64,000 nucleotides of DNA from Pseudoxanthomonas yeongjuensis (GCF_010093345.1 NZ_PDWT01000007.1:62001-126000), one strand, 5' to 3'. Shown: positions 18,268-27,633, numbered from the stretch's first letter. Notes: a model not told the origin generated them from the sequence alone. Numbers and translations: made by a program.

Positions 18268-18912
18268 ATGCGCATCCTGCTTGCCCGTCACGGCGAAACG
18301 CCGTGGAATGCCGAAGGCCGTTACCAGGGCCAGATCGATATCCCGTTGTCGCCGACAGGCGAATCACAAGCCACGGCCCTGGGCACGCGCCTGCGCAACG
18401 TGGAAATCACCCGCGCGGTCGCCTCGCCGCTGTCGCGCGCGCGGCATACCGCCGAGTTGGCCCTGGGCGAAGCGCGCAAGCCGATGTTGACCACCGACAT
18501 CGACCTGCAGGAAATCGCCCATGGCGAATGGGAAGGACTGCTGGCCAGCGAAATCAACGACAAGGATCCCGCGCGCCTACGCGCGTGGCGCGAGCAGCCG
18601 GAAACCGTGTTGATGCCCGGTGGCGAATCCCTGCAACAGGTACTCGACCGTTCCTGGCCGGGCCTTGCCCGCGCCACTGAAGGCCTCGGCACCGGCGACA
18701 CCTTGCTGGTCGTGGCCCACGACGCGGTCAACCGGGTGATCCTGTGCCGCATTCTCGGCTTGCCCCTGTCCAAGCTGTGGTCTTTCCGCCAGGCGCCGAC
18801 CACGCTCAACCTGCTGGAAGGTCCGGACGTGGACAATCTCGAGGTCGTTCGCCTCAACGATTGCGCGCACCACACGCCGTTCTTCGGCGAAGCGGTGCAT
18901 CGGGCGCTTTAA
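18268..18912 (+). CDS. Histidine phosphatase family protein
   Basis: A 214-residue member of the phosphoglycerate-mutase-like phosphatases. RILLARHGETPWNAEGRYQG carries the RHG catalytic motif; SPLSRARHTA, the acid HGEWEGL and VVAHDAVNR with the second catalytic His follow. The substrate is not evident: CobC-like, PhoE-like and general phosphatases share these motifs. No cobalamin gene is near, so a general phosphatase is more likely. The ATG at 18268 starts the conserved region. It ends five bases before folC and is likely co-transcribed with it. Confidence 0.88.
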   Translation: MRILLARHGETPWNAEGRYQGQIDIPLSPTGESQATALGTRLRNVEITRAVASPLSRARHTAELALGEARKPMLTTDIDLQEIAHGEWEGLLASEINDKDPARLRAWREQPETVLMPGGESLQQVLDRSWPGLARATEGLGTGDTLLVVAHDAVNRVILCRILGLPLSKLWSFRQAPTTLNLLEGPDVDNLEVVRLNDCAHHTPFFGEAVHRAL

Positions 18913-18917
18913 GATCC

Positions 18918-20300
18918 ATGACGCGCACGCTGGAAGAATGGCTCGGCTACATCGAGCAGCAACATCCGAAATCGATAGAGCTTGGATTGGATCGCGTACG
19001 TGAAGCCGCCGCGCGCTCGCGGCTCGGCAAGCCGGCGAAGCAGGTCATCACCGTCGGCGGCACCAACGGCAAGGGTTCGACTGTCGCCTTCATCGAAGCC
19101 ATCGCCCGCACGGCGGGATTGAAGGTGGGCACCTACACCTCACCGCATCTGTTGCGCTACAACGAGCGGGTGCGCATCGACGGACGTGAAGCGAGCGATG
19201 CGGAATTGGTGGCCGCGTTCGAGGCGGTGGAGGCGGCGCGACTGGGCCCCCCTCCCCTTGGGAGAGGGGTTGGGGTGAGGCTACGACGGAGCGAAGATCT
19301 TTCGCTTGGCGATGCAACACCATCCCCACCCAACCCTCCCCTTGAAGGGGAGGGCTCAGATGTCCCACTCACCTATTTCGAATTCGGCACGCTAGCCGCA
19401 CTTTGGCTGTTCCAGCGATCCGACCTCGACCTCGTCGTGCTCGAAGTCGGCCTTGGCGGCCGGCTGGATGCGGTCAACCTCGTCGATGCCGATGTCGCGG
19501 TCATCACCACCGTCGATATCGACCATGTCGACTGGCTGGGCAACGATCGCGAAAGCATCGGCTTCGAAAAGGCCGGCATCGCCCGTGCCTGGAAACCGCT
19601 GGTGCTGGGCGAGATCGATTCGCCTTCCAGCGTGCTGCGCCATGCCTACGCGATCGGCGCCAACGCCATCCGCCTCGGCAGCGACTTCTTCCACGAGCCG
19701 ATGGACGCAACGCATTGGCGCTGGCGCGATGCCGGTTTCGAGATCGAATTGCCGATCCCCGCGCTCGCCGCGCCGGTGCAGCGGGCCAATGCCGCCACCG
19801 CCATCGCCGCTTTGCGCGCGCTGGATATCGAGTTGCCCGATGCCGCGCTGGCCGCGGGCGTGGCTGCGGCGATGTTGCCGGGCAGGTTGCAGCGTTTCGA
19901 GGTCGCCGACACGCCGGTCATCGTCGACGTAGGCCACAACCCGCAGGCGGCGCGCGAGTTGGCGACGTGGTTGCAAGCCGAACCTGCGCACGGCCGCACC
20001 CTGGCGGTGTTCGCCGCGCTGGCCGACAAGGACGTGGATGGCATCGTCAATGCGCTGAAAGACGCGGTCTCGCGCTGGTTCCTTGCCGGGCTGGAATCGG
20101 TCGCCGGGCGCGGGCAGTCAGTGGACGAATTCGCAGCCAGGCTGGCGGAGACTGCAGCCGCCCGTGGTTCCAGGCATGCCAGCGTGTCGGCGGCATTGGA
20201 GGCGGCGCGGGCGGAGGCCGGTGCCGGCGATCGCATCCTCGTGTTCGGTTCCTTCCATACCGTGGCCGAAGCGCTGGCGGCCCTGCATTCAGGTCAATGA
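18918..20300 (+). CDS. folC: Bifunctional dihydrofolate/folylpolyglutamate synthase with an insertion
   Basis: A 460-residue Mur-ligase-family enzyme that adds glutamate to dihydropteroate and to folates. VITVGGTNGKGSTVAFIEAI is the P-loop, followed by YTSPHLLRYNERVRIDG, TYFEFGTLAALWLF, VLEVGLGGRLDAVN and TVDIDHVDWLGN, all conserved, and DVGHNPQAARELA near the C-terminus. It is about 35-40 residues longer than usual. The excess lies at residues 110-147 (PPLGRGVGVRLRR, then SPPNPPLEGEG) and is encoded by a G+C-rich inverted-repeat element inserted in frame before TYFEFGT. The catalytic motifs are intact, so the enzyme probably still works. Confidence 0.93.
   Translation: MTRTLEEWLGYIEQQHPKSIELGLDRVREAAARSRLGKPAKQVITVGGTNGKGSTVAFIEAIARTAGLKVGTYTSPHLLRYNERVRIDGREASDAELVAAFEAVEAARLGPPPLGRGVGVRLRRSEDLSLGDATPSPPNPPLEGEGSDVPLTYFEFGTLAALWLFQRSDLDLVVLEVGLGGRLDAVNLVDADVAVITTVDIDHVDWLGNDRESIGFEKAGIARAWKPLVLGEIDSPSSVLRHAYAIGANAIRLGSDFFHEPMDATHWRWRDAGFEIELPIPALAAPVQRANAATAIAALRALDIELPDAALAAGVAAAMLPGRLQRFEVADTPVIVDVGHNPQAARELATWLQAEPAHGRTLAVFAALADKDVDGIVNALKDAVSRWFLAGLESVAGRGQSVDEFAARLAETAAARGSRHASVSAALEAARAEAGAGDRILVFGSFHTVAEALAALHSGQ
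19244..19357. repeat. Inverted-repeat element inserted in folC
   Basis: About 114 bases (38 codons) start with GGGCCCCCCTCCCCTTGGGA and end with the inverted CTCCCCTTGAAGGGGAGGGC. The arms of about 35 bases are imperfect inverted repeats around a 39-base centre. Such CCCTCCCCTT/AAGGGGAGGG elements occur between genes in many proteobacteria. Here it lies inside a coding frame, with a length that is a multiple of three. Confidence 0.8.
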
Positions 20301-20368
20301 CGGGGAAGCCGATTCGCCGCAACGTATAATTCAGCCGGCATTCCCGCCGCGTCGTTTCGTGAGCCCGC

Positions 20369-21367
20369 ATGGATACCGCCCTCAAACAACGCCTGATCGG
20401 CGCCGTCGTCCTGGTGGCCCTGGCGGTGATCTTCCTGCCGATGCTGATCAAGGGCCCCGCGCCCGACAGCGGCGTTTCCGATGTGCCGCTCACGGTACCG
20501 GCAACGCCGGATGGCCAATACGAAACCCGCGAACTGCCCCTGGTCACGCCGGGCAATGCGCCTGCCGGTGGCGTGGTCGGCATGGACAACGATGTACCAG
20601 CCGCCACTGCCAGCGAAGCGGTTCCGCTGGGTGCGGCGCCTGCTGAAGCCGCGAGCGCGATGCTGCCGGCCAGCACTGCCGGCGGAAATTTCGCGGTGAA
20701 TTTCGGCGCCTACGCGACCCCGGCCGATGCCGATGCGGTGATCGCGCGGCTCAAGCAGTCCAGCCTTCCGGCATTCCGCGAGCCCACCACCATCAATGGC
20801 AAGACCGCCTGGCGCGTGCGCATCGGGCCGTATGCCGAGCGCGCCGATGCCGAAGCCGTGCGCCTGCAGGCTGCGCAGGTCCGCAGCGATGTGAAGGCCC
20901 AGGTGGTCACGCTGGACGTTCCCGCCACGGCGCCGGCTTCCACGCCCGCGGCCACGACCGCCGCAGCTGCGGTCACGACCCAGGCCCTGCCGCCAGAACC
21001 GGCGAAGCCGGCACAGGCGCCGCCCGCGGAAACCAGGCCGGTCGCGACTGCGCCCAAGCCTGCCGTTGCGACGCCCAAGCCGGCAGTAGTGCCAGCTAAG
21101 CCGGTCGAAGCGCCCAAGCCGGTCGCCACGAACGTCGGCTTCGCCGTGCAACTCGGTGCCTTCTCGCATGCCGCCGATGCCAATGCGCTGCGCGACAAGC
21201 TTCGCGCCGGCGGCTTCAGCGCCTTCGTCGAGCAGGTCAAGACCGACAAGGGCACCCTGAGCCGCGTGCGCGTGGGGCCGGTAGCCAGCCGCGCCGACGC
21301 CGACCAGCTGAAGGCGCAGGTCGCGGCCAAAGTGGGTATCAGCGGCATGGTCCGCCCTCATCCGTAA
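20369..21367 (+). CDS. SPOR-domain protein, DedD-like
   Basis: A 332-residue protein anchored by one N-terminal helix (QRLIGAVVLVALAVIFLPML, about residues 6-27). It carries two SPOR domains, at about residues 105-180 (FAVNFGAYATPADADAVIAR) and 254-330 (FAVQLGAFSHAADANALRDK). Between them is a Pro/Ala/Lys-rich linker with APKPAVATPKPAVVPAKP repeats. SPOR domains bind septal peptidoglycan lacking stem peptides, so the protein probably helps cell division like DedD; E. coli DedD has only one such domain. The order folC, SPOR gene, cvpA, purF is the conserved gammaproteobacterial cluster. Confidence 0.9.
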   Translation: MDTALKQRLIGAVVLVALAVIFLPMLIKGPAPDSGVSDVPLTVPATPDGQYETRELPLVTPGNAPAGGVVGMDNDVPAATASEAVPLGAAPAEAASAMLPASTAGGNFAVNFGAYATPADADAVIARLKQSSLPAFREPTTINGKTAWRVRIGPYAERADAEAVRLQAAQVRSDVKAQVVTLDVPATAPASTPAATTAAAAVTTQALPPEPAKPAQAPPAETRPVATAPKPAVATPKPAVVPAKPVEAPKPVATNVGFAVQLGAFSHAADANALRDKLRAGGFSAFVEQVKTDKGTLSRVRVGPVASRADADQLKAQVAAKVGISGMVRPHP

Positions 21368-21466
21368 CCCGGTTTCGTGATCTTGCTCGATATCGTTTGA
21401 CGCCGCCGCACAGAAGGGGCCAGGGATGAAAGGCCGACAACTCCATTTCAAGGACTCGAGCGCGCC

Positions 21467-22231
21467 ATGATCGATATCGTATTGCTGATCGTGATCGGCG
21501 GCTCGGCGCTGCTCGGCCTGATCCGCGGTTTCGTCGGCACCCTGGTCTCGACCGCGGCCTGGCTGCTGGCGGGCTGGGCCACGTTCGAGTTCGGCGGCCA
21601 GGCGGCGTTCTGGCTCTCGGACAACGGCAAGCCCACGATCACCGAGTTGTTCGGCGGCTACGCGCTGAGTTTCGTGGTGGTGATGGTGGTCGTGGTCCTG
21701 GTCGGGGCGATGGCCAGGTCGATGGTCCAGTCGGCGGGTCTTTCCGGGGTCGATCGCCTGCTGGGTACGGCGCTGGGCCTGCTGCGCGGCGCGTTCCTGG
21801 CCAGCATCCTGGTCTTGCTGATGGGCTTCACCCCCTTGCCGCGCGAGCCCGCCTGGCGGCAATCGCAGGTCCTGCCGATGCTCATCCCCGCGGCCGGCTG
21901 GATGCGTTCCAAACTGCCGAACTGGTCCGTTCCGCAAATTGATTTTCGCAACGGCTCCGTGACGGGCGATAATGGCGGCATCGGCAACCTGCAGGTACCG
22001 GCGCTGGAACAGGCGGTGCAGCAGGCGATCGAGTCGGCCAAGGGCGGCCTGGCGCCGCGCGGTCCCGCCGGGAATACAGCACCGGGGCAGGCAACACCAG
22101 GGCATGACCCGGCCAATATCGAATCCCAGGGCCAGGATCCGGCCAATGTCGAGTCGAACGGAAGCGACCCGGCCAATATCGAATCATCCAGGCAGCGCCC
22201 CAACGGCCAGAAACGGCCCCAGTCGCAATAG
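21467..22231 (+). CDS. cvpA: CvpA family membrane protein
   Basis: A 254-residue inner-membrane protein with four hydrophobic segments (about 3-22, 26-45, 64-85 and 102-122) and the family's [20 protein letters not shown] and [16 protein letters not shown] motifs. CvpA of E. coli was named for colicin V production and is linked to envelope homeostasis. The cytoplasmic or periplasmic C-terminal tail (about 185-254) is longer than usual and ends in three 10-residue repeats, [20 protein letters not shown] and [10 protein letters not shown]. It lies directly upstream of purF, as in most gammaproteobacteria. Confidence 0.92.
   Translation: MIDIVLLIVIGGSALLGLIRGFVGTLVSTAAWLLAGWATFEFGGQAAFWLSDNGKPTITELFGGYALSFVVVMVVVVLVGAMARSMVQSAGLSGVDRLLGTALGLLRGAFLASILVLLMGFTPLPREPAWRQSQVLPMLIPAAGWMRSKLPNWSVPQIDFRNGSVTGDNGGIGNLQVPALEQAVQQAIESAKGGLAPRGPAGNTAPGQATPGHDPANIESQGQDPANVESNGSDPANIESSRQRPNGQKRPQSQ
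22109..22195 (+). repeat. Three 30-bp tandem repeats in cvpA
   Basis: GACCCGGCCAATATCGAATC recurs at 30-base spacing three times with a few third-position changes. It encodes the DPANIES decapeptides of the CvpA tail. The reading frame is kept, so copy number could change without loss of the protein. Confidence 0.75.
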
Positions 22232-22253
22232 CCAGAACGGGAGTACGCCAACC

Positions 22254-23723
22254 ATGTGCGGCATCGTCGGAATCGTCGGCAACCAGAATGTCGCCGGCCA
22301 GCTCTATGACGGGCTGACCGTCCTCCAGCATCGCGGCCAGGATGCGGCCGGCATCGCCACCGCCGATGGCACGCGCCTGCGCGTGCACAAGGACAACGGC
22401 CTGGTCCGCGACGTATTCAATCCCAAGGCGATGAGCACGCTGGAAGGCCGGGTCGGCATCGCCCACTGCCGCTATCCGACCGCCGGTTCCGAAGGTCTGG
22501 ACGAGGCGCAGCCCTTCTACGTCAATTCGCCGTACGGTATCGCCCTGGCCCACAACGGCAACCTGATCAACACCGAAGCCCTGCGCCAGGACGTGTTCGC
22601 CGAAGACCGCCGCAACATCAATACCGATTCGGACAGCGAAGTGCTGCTGAACGTGTTCGCCCACGAACTGGATCGCCAGCGCACGCTTTCGCCCGAAACC
22701 GCGATCCGCGCCGTCGCCGGCGTGCATCGCCGGGTCAAGGGCGGCTATGCGGTGGTCAGCGTGGTCCTGGGCCTGGGCCTGGTCGCGTTCCGCGACCCGC
22801 ATGGCATCCGGCCGCTGGTGCTGGGCAAGCGCGAGCACAACGAAGGCACTGAATACATTGTCGCCTCCGAATCCGCCGCGCTCGACATCCTCGGCTTCCA
22901 GCGCGTGCGCGACGTGCGCCCGGGCGAGGCCGTGGTCATCACCGCACGCGGCGAGCTGTTCGCCGAGATCTGCGCCGAGCCGCAGGAACACGCGCCGTGC
23001 ATCTTCGAATACGTGTATTTCGCGCGCCCCGATTCGATGATCGACAATGTCTCGGTGCACAAGGCGCGGATGCGCATGGGCGTGAAGCTGGGCGAGAAGA
23101 TCCTGCGCCTGCGTCCCGACCACGACATCGACACCATCATCCCGATTCCCGACACCTCGCGCGACGCCGCGCTGGAAATCTCCAACGTGCTCGGGGTGAA
23201 GTACCGCGAAGGCTTCATCAAGAACCGCTACGTCGGCCGCACCTTCATCATGCCGGGGCAGGGCGAGCGGGTGAAATCGGTGCGCCGCAAGCTCAACCCG
23301 ATTCCGCTGGAATTCCGCAACCGCGTGGTCCTGCTGGTCGATGATTCCATCGTCCGCGGCACCACCAGCCAACAGATCGTGCAGATGGCCCGCGATGCCG
23401 GCGCGCGCAAGGTCTACCTGGCCTCGGCCGCGCCGCCGGTGCGCCACCCCAACATCTACGGCATCGACATGCCGGCGGTAGACGAACTGGTGGCCAACGA
23501 CCGCAGCATCGAGGAAATACAGAAGCTGCTCGGCTGCGACTGGCTGGTCTACCAGGACCTGGAAGACCTGGAAGCGTCGGTGCGCGAAGGCAACCAGGAC
23601 CTGCAGCGCTTCGACTCCTCGTGCTTCGACGGCAACTACGTGACCGGCATCGAGCCGGGTTATTTCGAGCGGATCGAAGCGCTGCGCTCGGATGAGGCGA
23701 AGCGCAAGCGCAGGGTGTCGTGA
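22254..23723 (+). CDS. purF: Amidophosphoribosyltransferase
   Basis: A 489-residue enzyme for the first step of purine synthesis, making phosphoribosylamine from PRPP and glutamine. The N-terminal Cys ([10 protein letters not shown]) is the Ntn glutaminase nucleophile, exposed without propeptide as in E. coli. [11 protein letters not shown] and [11 protein letters not shown] follow, and [19 protein letters not shown] is the PRPP-binding loop of the C-terminal domain. GGGAG precedes the ATG at 22254. The upstream frame open from 21972 is a shadow of cvpA. It is likely co-transcribed with cvpA. Confidence 0.97.
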   Translation: MCGIVGIVGNQNVAGQLYDGLTVLQHRGQDAAGIATADGTRLRVHKDNGLVRDVFNPKAMSTLEGRVGIAHCRYPTAGSEGLDEAQPFYVNSPYGIALAHNGNLINTEALRQDVFAEDRRNINTDSDSEVLLNVFAHELDRQRTLSPETAIRAVAGVHRRVKGGYAVVSVVLGLGLVAFRDPHGIRPLVLGKREHNEGTEYIVASESAALDILGFQRVRDVRPGEAVVITARGELFAEICAEPQEHAPCIFEYVYFARPDSMIDNVSVHKARMRMGVKLGEKILRLRPDHDIDTIIPIPDTSRDAALEISNVLGVKYREGFIKNRYVGRTFIMPGQGERVKSVRRKLNPIPLEFRNRVVLLVDDSIVRGTTSQQIVQMARDAGARKVYLASAAPPVRHPNIYGIDMPAVDELVANDRSIEEIQKLLGCDWLVYQDLEDLEASVREGNQDLQRFDSSCFDGNYVTGIEPGYFERIEALRSDEAKRKRRVS

Positions 23724-23742
23724 TGCCGCTTCCCTCCGGGCC

Positions 23743-23846
23743 GTCATCCCAGCGAACGCTGGGATCCACCTTGATCTTGCCGTTGCCTTTGCTGTTCGGG
23801 GTTCGAGGGAAAAGTCAAAATGGATCCCAGCGTTCGCTGGGATGAC
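23743..23846. repeat. Perfect 26-bp inverted repeat between purF and the DUF455 gene
   Basis: The arm starting GTCATCCCAGCGAACGCTGG at 23743 is repeated exactly in inverted form ending at 23846, with 52 bases between. Each arm itself contains the palindrome CCCAGCGNNCGCTGGG. The form resembles the widely found CATTCCCGCG-type repeats (such as dRS3 of Neisseria). Its right end is 12 bases before the next start codon. Confidence 0.88.
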
Positions 23847-23858
23847 GATTCGTTTTCC

Positions 23859-24668
23859 ATGGCTTTATCACTCTTCGACGCTGCCCGGGCATGCCTCGAT
23901 GCTGCCTCGCCAGAAAACAAGGTCGCATTGACTCAGGCGTATGCCGCTAAATTCGCCTGCGGCGAACTCAGTACTGATTCCGATGCGCCCGCACCGCAAC
24001 CCATCCGCATGCCCGGACGTCCCACCCGCCCGAAGCTGGTACCCGCGCGCCAGCTTCCGCAGCGCGGGATCGGCAGCGCGGAAGGCCGCGCCGCCTTCGT
24101 CCACGCCATCGCCCACATCGAGTTCAACGCCATCGACTTGGCCTGGGACGCGGTCTACCGCTTCCGCGGAATGCCGCCGGAGTTCTATGCCGACTGGGTG
24201 TCGGTGGCGAACGACGAATCGCGCCATTTCGTGCTGCTGCGTGACCGGTTGCGCGAATTGGGCCATGATTACGGCGATTTCGACGCCCACCACGGCTTGT
24301 GGGAAATGGCCGAAAAAACCGCGCACGACGGCTTGGCGCGAATGGCGCTGGTGCCGCGGGTGCTGGAAGCGCGCGGGCTCGACGTGACCCCCGGGATGAT
24401 CGCGAAGCTGCGCAACCTGGGCGACGCCGCGACCGTCGAAATCCTCGAATTGATCCTCGAAGAAGAAGTGGCGCACGTCGCGGCCGGCTCGCACTGGTAT
24501 CGTTGGTATTGCGGGCGTGCCGGGGTCGAGCCGCGTTCGACCTTCCGCGAGCTGCTGGCGAAATATGCAGGACCGGTGCTGCGTGGCCCATTCAACCACC
24601 AGGCGCGGTTGCTGGCCGGTTTCGATGCCGAAGAGATCGCGGCGCTGGAACAGCTCTCACGCGCGTAG
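23859..24668 (+). CDS. DUF455 ferritin-like protein
   Basis: A 269-residue protein of the DUF455/COG2833 family, distantly related to ferritin-like di-iron proteins such as MiaE. AAFVHAIAHIEFNAIDLAWD, WVSVANDESRHFVLL and LILEEEVAHVAAGSHWYRWY hold the Glu and His residues that would bind two metal ions. The ATG at 23859 is the first after the inverted repeat; the 13 codons upstream are encoded by that repeat. There is no clear Shine-Dalgarno sequence. Its stop codon TAG is the TAG of a downstream GTAG REP. The reaction is unknown. Confidence 0.88.
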   Translation: MALSLFDAARACLDAASPENKVALTQAYAAKFACGELSTDSDAPAPQPIRMPGRPTRPKLVPARQLPQRGIGSAEGRAAFVHAIAHIEFNAIDLAWDAVYRFRGMPPEFYADWVSVANDESRHFVLLRDRLRELGHDYGDFDAHHGLWEMAEKTAHDGLARMALVPRVLEARGLDVTPGMIAKLRNLGDAATVEILELILEEEVAHVAAGSHWYRWYCGRAGVEPRSTFRELLAKYAGPVLRGPFNHQARLLAGFDAEEIAALEQLSRA

Positions 24669-24752
24669 GAGCGGCGTAAGTCGCGACTTGAGTGATTCGC
24701 GTGTTTCAGGAAGGAACCCGCCCGTATCTTTCGCGACTTGCGTCGCTCCTAC
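24665..24752. repeat. GTAG REP pair after the DUF455 gene
   Basis: GTAGGAGCGGCGTAAGTCGC and its inverted partner GCGACTTGCGTCGCTCCTAC bracket a 46-base centre. The head overlaps the stop codon of the DUF455 gene. It lies between this gene and the convergent lpxH gene and may help stop transcription or protect mRNA ends. Confidence 0.9.
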
Positions 24753-24762
24753 GGGATCACGA

Positions 24763-25509
24763 TCAGCCGCTTAGCGACTCCAGCCGATAGCCATCCGCGT
24801 CCACCCGCAGCACCGAACCCTGTTCGTACCAGTCGCCCAGCACGATCCGCTCGCAATCGCGATCGTTCACCTGCAGCTTGTGCACGTTGGGGCGATGGGT
24901 GTGGCCGTGGATCATCCGGTCGATGCCGTAGCGGGTGAAGGTCGCCTCCACCGTCGTCGGGGTCACGTCGGTCACGGTTTCGAAGCGCACGTCGTTGCCG
25001 CCTTCGCGCAACTTGGCCTGGTGCGCCTGGCTGGCGGCGCGCGCCTGTGCCGCGAAGACGAGCCTGGCCTCCAATGGTTGCGCCAGGAATTGGGCTTGCC
25101 ACGCCGGGTTGCGGGTCTGGGTGCGGAAGGCCTGGTAGGCGATGTCGTCGGTGCACAACAGGTCGCCATGCATCAGCAGCGTGGGTTTTCCGTACAGCAC
25201 TACCACGGCCGGGTCCGGTAGTACCCGGAATCCGGCTCGCAGCGCATAGTCCTGTCCGACAAGGAAATCGCGATTGCCGCGGATGAAATACACCGGCACG
25301 CCGGCATCGGCGACTTCCCGCAGCGTTGCCGCGACGAAGGCGCCCACCTCCGAAGGATCGTCGTCGCCGACCCAGGCCTCGAACAGGTCGCCCAGGATGT
25401 AGAGCGCATCGGCCGATTCCGTCTCGCGGCGCACGAACCGGCCGAACAGTTCCGTGATCACGGGGCGGGTGGAATCCAGGTGCAGGTCGGAGATGAAGAG
25501 GGTGGTCAT
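24763..25509 (-). CDS. lpxH: UDP-2,3-diacylglucosamine diphosphatase
   Basis: A 248-residue calcineurin-type phosphoesterase that makes lipid X in lipid A synthesis. The metal-binding motifs are [41 protein letters not shown] and [22 protein letters not shown] at 25509 is the family start; a GTG lies one codon before. Only 23 bases separate this ATG from a GTAG REP, so the promoter must lie in or against the repeat. A TAGAAT at 25518 on this strand could be a -10 box with a very short leader. Confidence 0.95.
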   Translation of the reverse strand: MTTLFISDLHLDSTRPVITELFGRFVRRETESADALYILGDLFEAWVGDDDPSEVGAFVAATLREVADAGVPVYFIRGNRDFLVGQDYALRAGFRVLPDPAVVVLYGKPTLLMHGDLLCTDDIAYQAFRTQTRNPAWQAQFLAQPLEARLVFAAQARAASQAHQAKLREGGNDVRFETVTDVTPTTVEATFTRYGIDRMIHGHTHRPNVHKLQVNDRDCERIVLGDWYEQGSVLRVDADGYRLESLSG

Positions 25510-25532
25510 CACAGGATTCTAAACCGTGCCCC

Positions 25533-25605
25533 GTAGGAGCGGGCCTTGCCCGCGATGCTCTTCATGACGTGCTGGAGAAGCATCGCGGGCAAGGCCCGCT
25601 CCTAC
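25533..25605. repeat. GTAG REP pair in the lpxH/gltX divergent region
   Basis: A perfect inverted repeat of 27 bases (GTAGGAGCGGGCCTTGCCCG onwards) with a 19-base centre. It fills more than half of the 137-base region between two divergent essential genes, where REPs are unusual. Confidence 0.92.
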
Positions 25606-25646
25606 AGGGTAAAATTGGCCATATTCCGCTTTTTTTCAGGCACCCC

Positions 25647-27053
25647 ATGACCTGCCGCACCCGCTTCGCCCCCAGCCCCACCGGTTACCTGCACATCGGC
25701 GGCGCGCGCACCGCGCTGTACTGCTGGCTGGAGGCGCGCCACCGTGGCGGCGACTTCATCCTGCGCATCGAGGACACCGACCAGGAGCGCAGCACCCAGG
25801 GTGCGATCGACGCGATCCTGGAGGCGATGGACTGGTTGGGCCTGGACTACGACGAAGGCCCGATCTACCAGACCCGGCGCCTGGAGCGTTACCGGGAGGT
25901 GGCCGAGCAGCTGGTCGCCGCCGGCAAGGCGTATTACGCCTACGAGACCCGTGAGGAGCTCGATGCCATCCGCAACGCCGCCCAGGCCGCGGGAGACAAG
26001 CCGCGCTACGACGGCCGCGCGCGCGAACAGAACCTGCCGTATCGCGACGATCCGAACCGGGTGATCCGTTTCAAGAACCCGCAAGGTGGCAGTGTCGTCT
26101 TCGAGGACCGCATCAAGGGTCGCATCGAAATCGCCAACAGCGAGCTCGACGATCTGGTGATCTTCCGTTCCGACGGCTATCCCACCTACAACTTCGCGGT
26201 GGTGGTGGACGACATGGACATGCGCATCACCGACGTGATCCGTGGCGACGACCACATCAACAACACCCCGCGCCAGATCAATATCTACGAAGCGCTGGGC
26301 GTGCCGGTGCCGTTGTTCTCGCACATGCCGATGATCCTGGACCCGGAAGGCGCCAAGCTGTCCAAGCGCACCGGCGCCGCGGATGTCATGCAGTACAAGG
26401 ACGCCGGCTACCTGCCGCATGCGCTGATCAACTACCTGGCGCGCCTAGGCTGGTCGCATGGCGATCAGGAGCTGTTCACCCGCGAGGAACTGATCCAGTT
26501 GTTCTCGGTGGAGGACGTCAATTCCAAGGCCGCGCGCCTGGACATGGACAAGCTGGGTTGGGTCAACCAGCACTATCTGAAGAGCGATGACCCGGCCGGT
26601 ATCGCGCCGCAGCTGGAATACCAGTTGCGCAAGCTCGGCCTGGAACCCGCGCAAGGTCCCGCTGCGGTCGATGTGGTGATCGCCTTGCGCGACCGCGTGC
26701 ATACGCTGAAGGAAATGGCCGAACGCGCCGCGGTCTGGTACCAGCCGCTGGAAACCTATGACGAAGCCGCCGTCGCCAAGCACCTGAATGCCGCGGCCTC
26801 GGCGCCGCTGGCGGCCGCGCGCGATCACCTGGCCAATGCGCTGGAGTGGACGGTCGAATCGGTAGCGGCTGCGTTGCACGACACCGCGGCGGCCCTGGGC
26901 CTGGGCATGGGCAAGGTCGCGCAGCCCTTGCGCGTGGCCATCACCGGTACCCAGGTCAGCCCGGATATTTCCCAGACCGTTTACCTGGCCGGGCGCGAAC
27001 AGGCCTTGAAACGGATCGACGCAGCGCTTATCAAGATACCTGCGGACGCATGA
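25647..27053 (+). CDS. gltX: Glutamate-tRNA ligase
   Basis: A 468-residue class I aminoacyl-tRNA synthetase. [20 protein letters not shown] contains the HIGH-type motif and KLSKRTGA the KMSKS-type motif; [12 protein letters not shown] and [13 protein letters not shown] are typical of GltX. The C-terminal anticodon-binding region is complete ([17 protein letters not shown]). The ATG at 25647 is the family start; the preceding open frame reads through the REP. TAAAAT at 25611 is a possible -10 box, which would put the -35 region in the REP. Confidence 0.97.
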   Translation: MTCRTRFAPSPTGYLHIGGARTALYCWLEARHRGGDFILRIEDTDQERSTQGAIDAILEAMDWLGLDYDEGPIYQTRRLERYREVAEQLVAAGKAYYAYETREELDAIRNAAQAAGDKPRYDGRAREQNLPYRDDPNRVIRFKNPQGGSVVFEDRIKGRIEIANSELDDLVIFRSDGYPTYNFAVVVDDMDMRITDVIRGDDHINNTPRQINIYEALGVPVPLFSHMPMILDPEGAKLSKRTGAADVMQYKDAGYLPHALINYLARLGWSHGDQELFTREELIQLFSVEDVNSKAARLDMDKLGWVNQHYLKSDDPAGIAPQLEYQLRKLGLEPAQGPAAVDVVIALRDRVHTLKEMAERAAVWYQPLETYDEAAVAKHLNAAASAPLAAARDHLANALEWTVESVAAALHDTAAALGLGMGKVAQPLRVAITGTQVSPDISQTVYLAGREQALKRIDAALIKIPADA

Positions 27054-27077
27054 TCCCGGTCCTCACTCACTAATTCC

Positions 27078-27563
27078 ATGGCACTCAAGCATTCCTGCAC
27101 GGATCCCAAGCACCACGTCGACGACGCCCACGGCTTCGTCGCGGCGGTGGAGCATGCCTGCCAGGAACGCGGCCTGCGCCTGACCCCGATCCGTGCGCGC
27201 GTGCTCGAGCTCATCGCCGATGCCGGCAAGCCGGTGAAGGCCTACGAATTGCTCGAGTTGGTGCGGGAGAAGAAAGGCGTCGGCGCCGATGCTCCGCCCA
27301 CGGTGTATCGGGCATTGGATTTCCTGATGGCCAATGGCTTCGTGCACAAGCTGGAATCGGTGAATGCGTTCGTCGCCTGCCACCATCCCAACAGCGACCA
27401 GCATTCGGTCCCGTTCCTGATCTGCGACCGCTGCCATAGCGCGGTGGAACTGGAAGACCGCGAAGTGGTCACCCAACTGGAAGCGCGCGCCAAGGCACTC
27501 GGCTTCCAGCCGCAGGCGCAGACCCTGGAAGTGCATGGTTTATGCGCGCGCTGCGCGGGTTGA
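27078..27563 (+). CDS. zur: Fur-family zinc uptake regulator Zur
   Basis: A 161-residue metalloregulator. The winged helix (LTPIRARVLELIADAGKPVKA to PPTVYRALDFLMANGFVHKL, about residues 37-95) is followed by the dimerisation domain with CHHPNSDQHSVPFLICDRCH and a terminal CARC, giving the two CxxC pairs of the structural zinc site as in E. coli Zur rather than iron Fur. It lies 24 bases after gltX. A Zur-box-like palindrome stands in front of a zinc receptor gene about 4 kb downstream. It is expected to repress zinc uptake when zinc is plentiful. Confidence 0.9.
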   Translation: MALKHSCTDPKHHVDDAHGFVAAVEHACQERGLRLTPIRARVLELIADAGKPVKAYELLELVREKKGVGADAPPTVYRALDFLMANGFVHKLESVNAFVACHHPNSDQHSVPFLICDRCHSAVELEDREVVTQLEARAKALGFQPQAQTLEVHGLCARCAG

Positions 27564-27573
27564 TTCCAGCGGC

Positions 27574-27633
27574 GTAGGAGCGACGTAAGTCGCGAAACCC
27601 TACATTTACCTTCGCGACTTACGTCGCTCCTAC
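27574..27633. repeat. GTAG REP pair between zur and the MFS gene
   Basis: GTAGGAGCGACGTAAGTCGC and its exact inverse bracket an 18-base centre. It lies between two convergent genes. The right arm encodes the last residues VGAT and the TAA stop of the MFS transporter on the minus strand. Confidence 0.93.

Noticed and set aside
20294-22105. A 603-residue open frame on the minus strand
   Set aside because: It is a shadow of the SPOR protein and cvpA genes, with low-complexity Gly/Arg content and no motif.
21882-23747. A 621-residue minus-strand frame across purF
   Set aside because: It is antisense to purF, which is complete and conserved; no domain could be seen in it.
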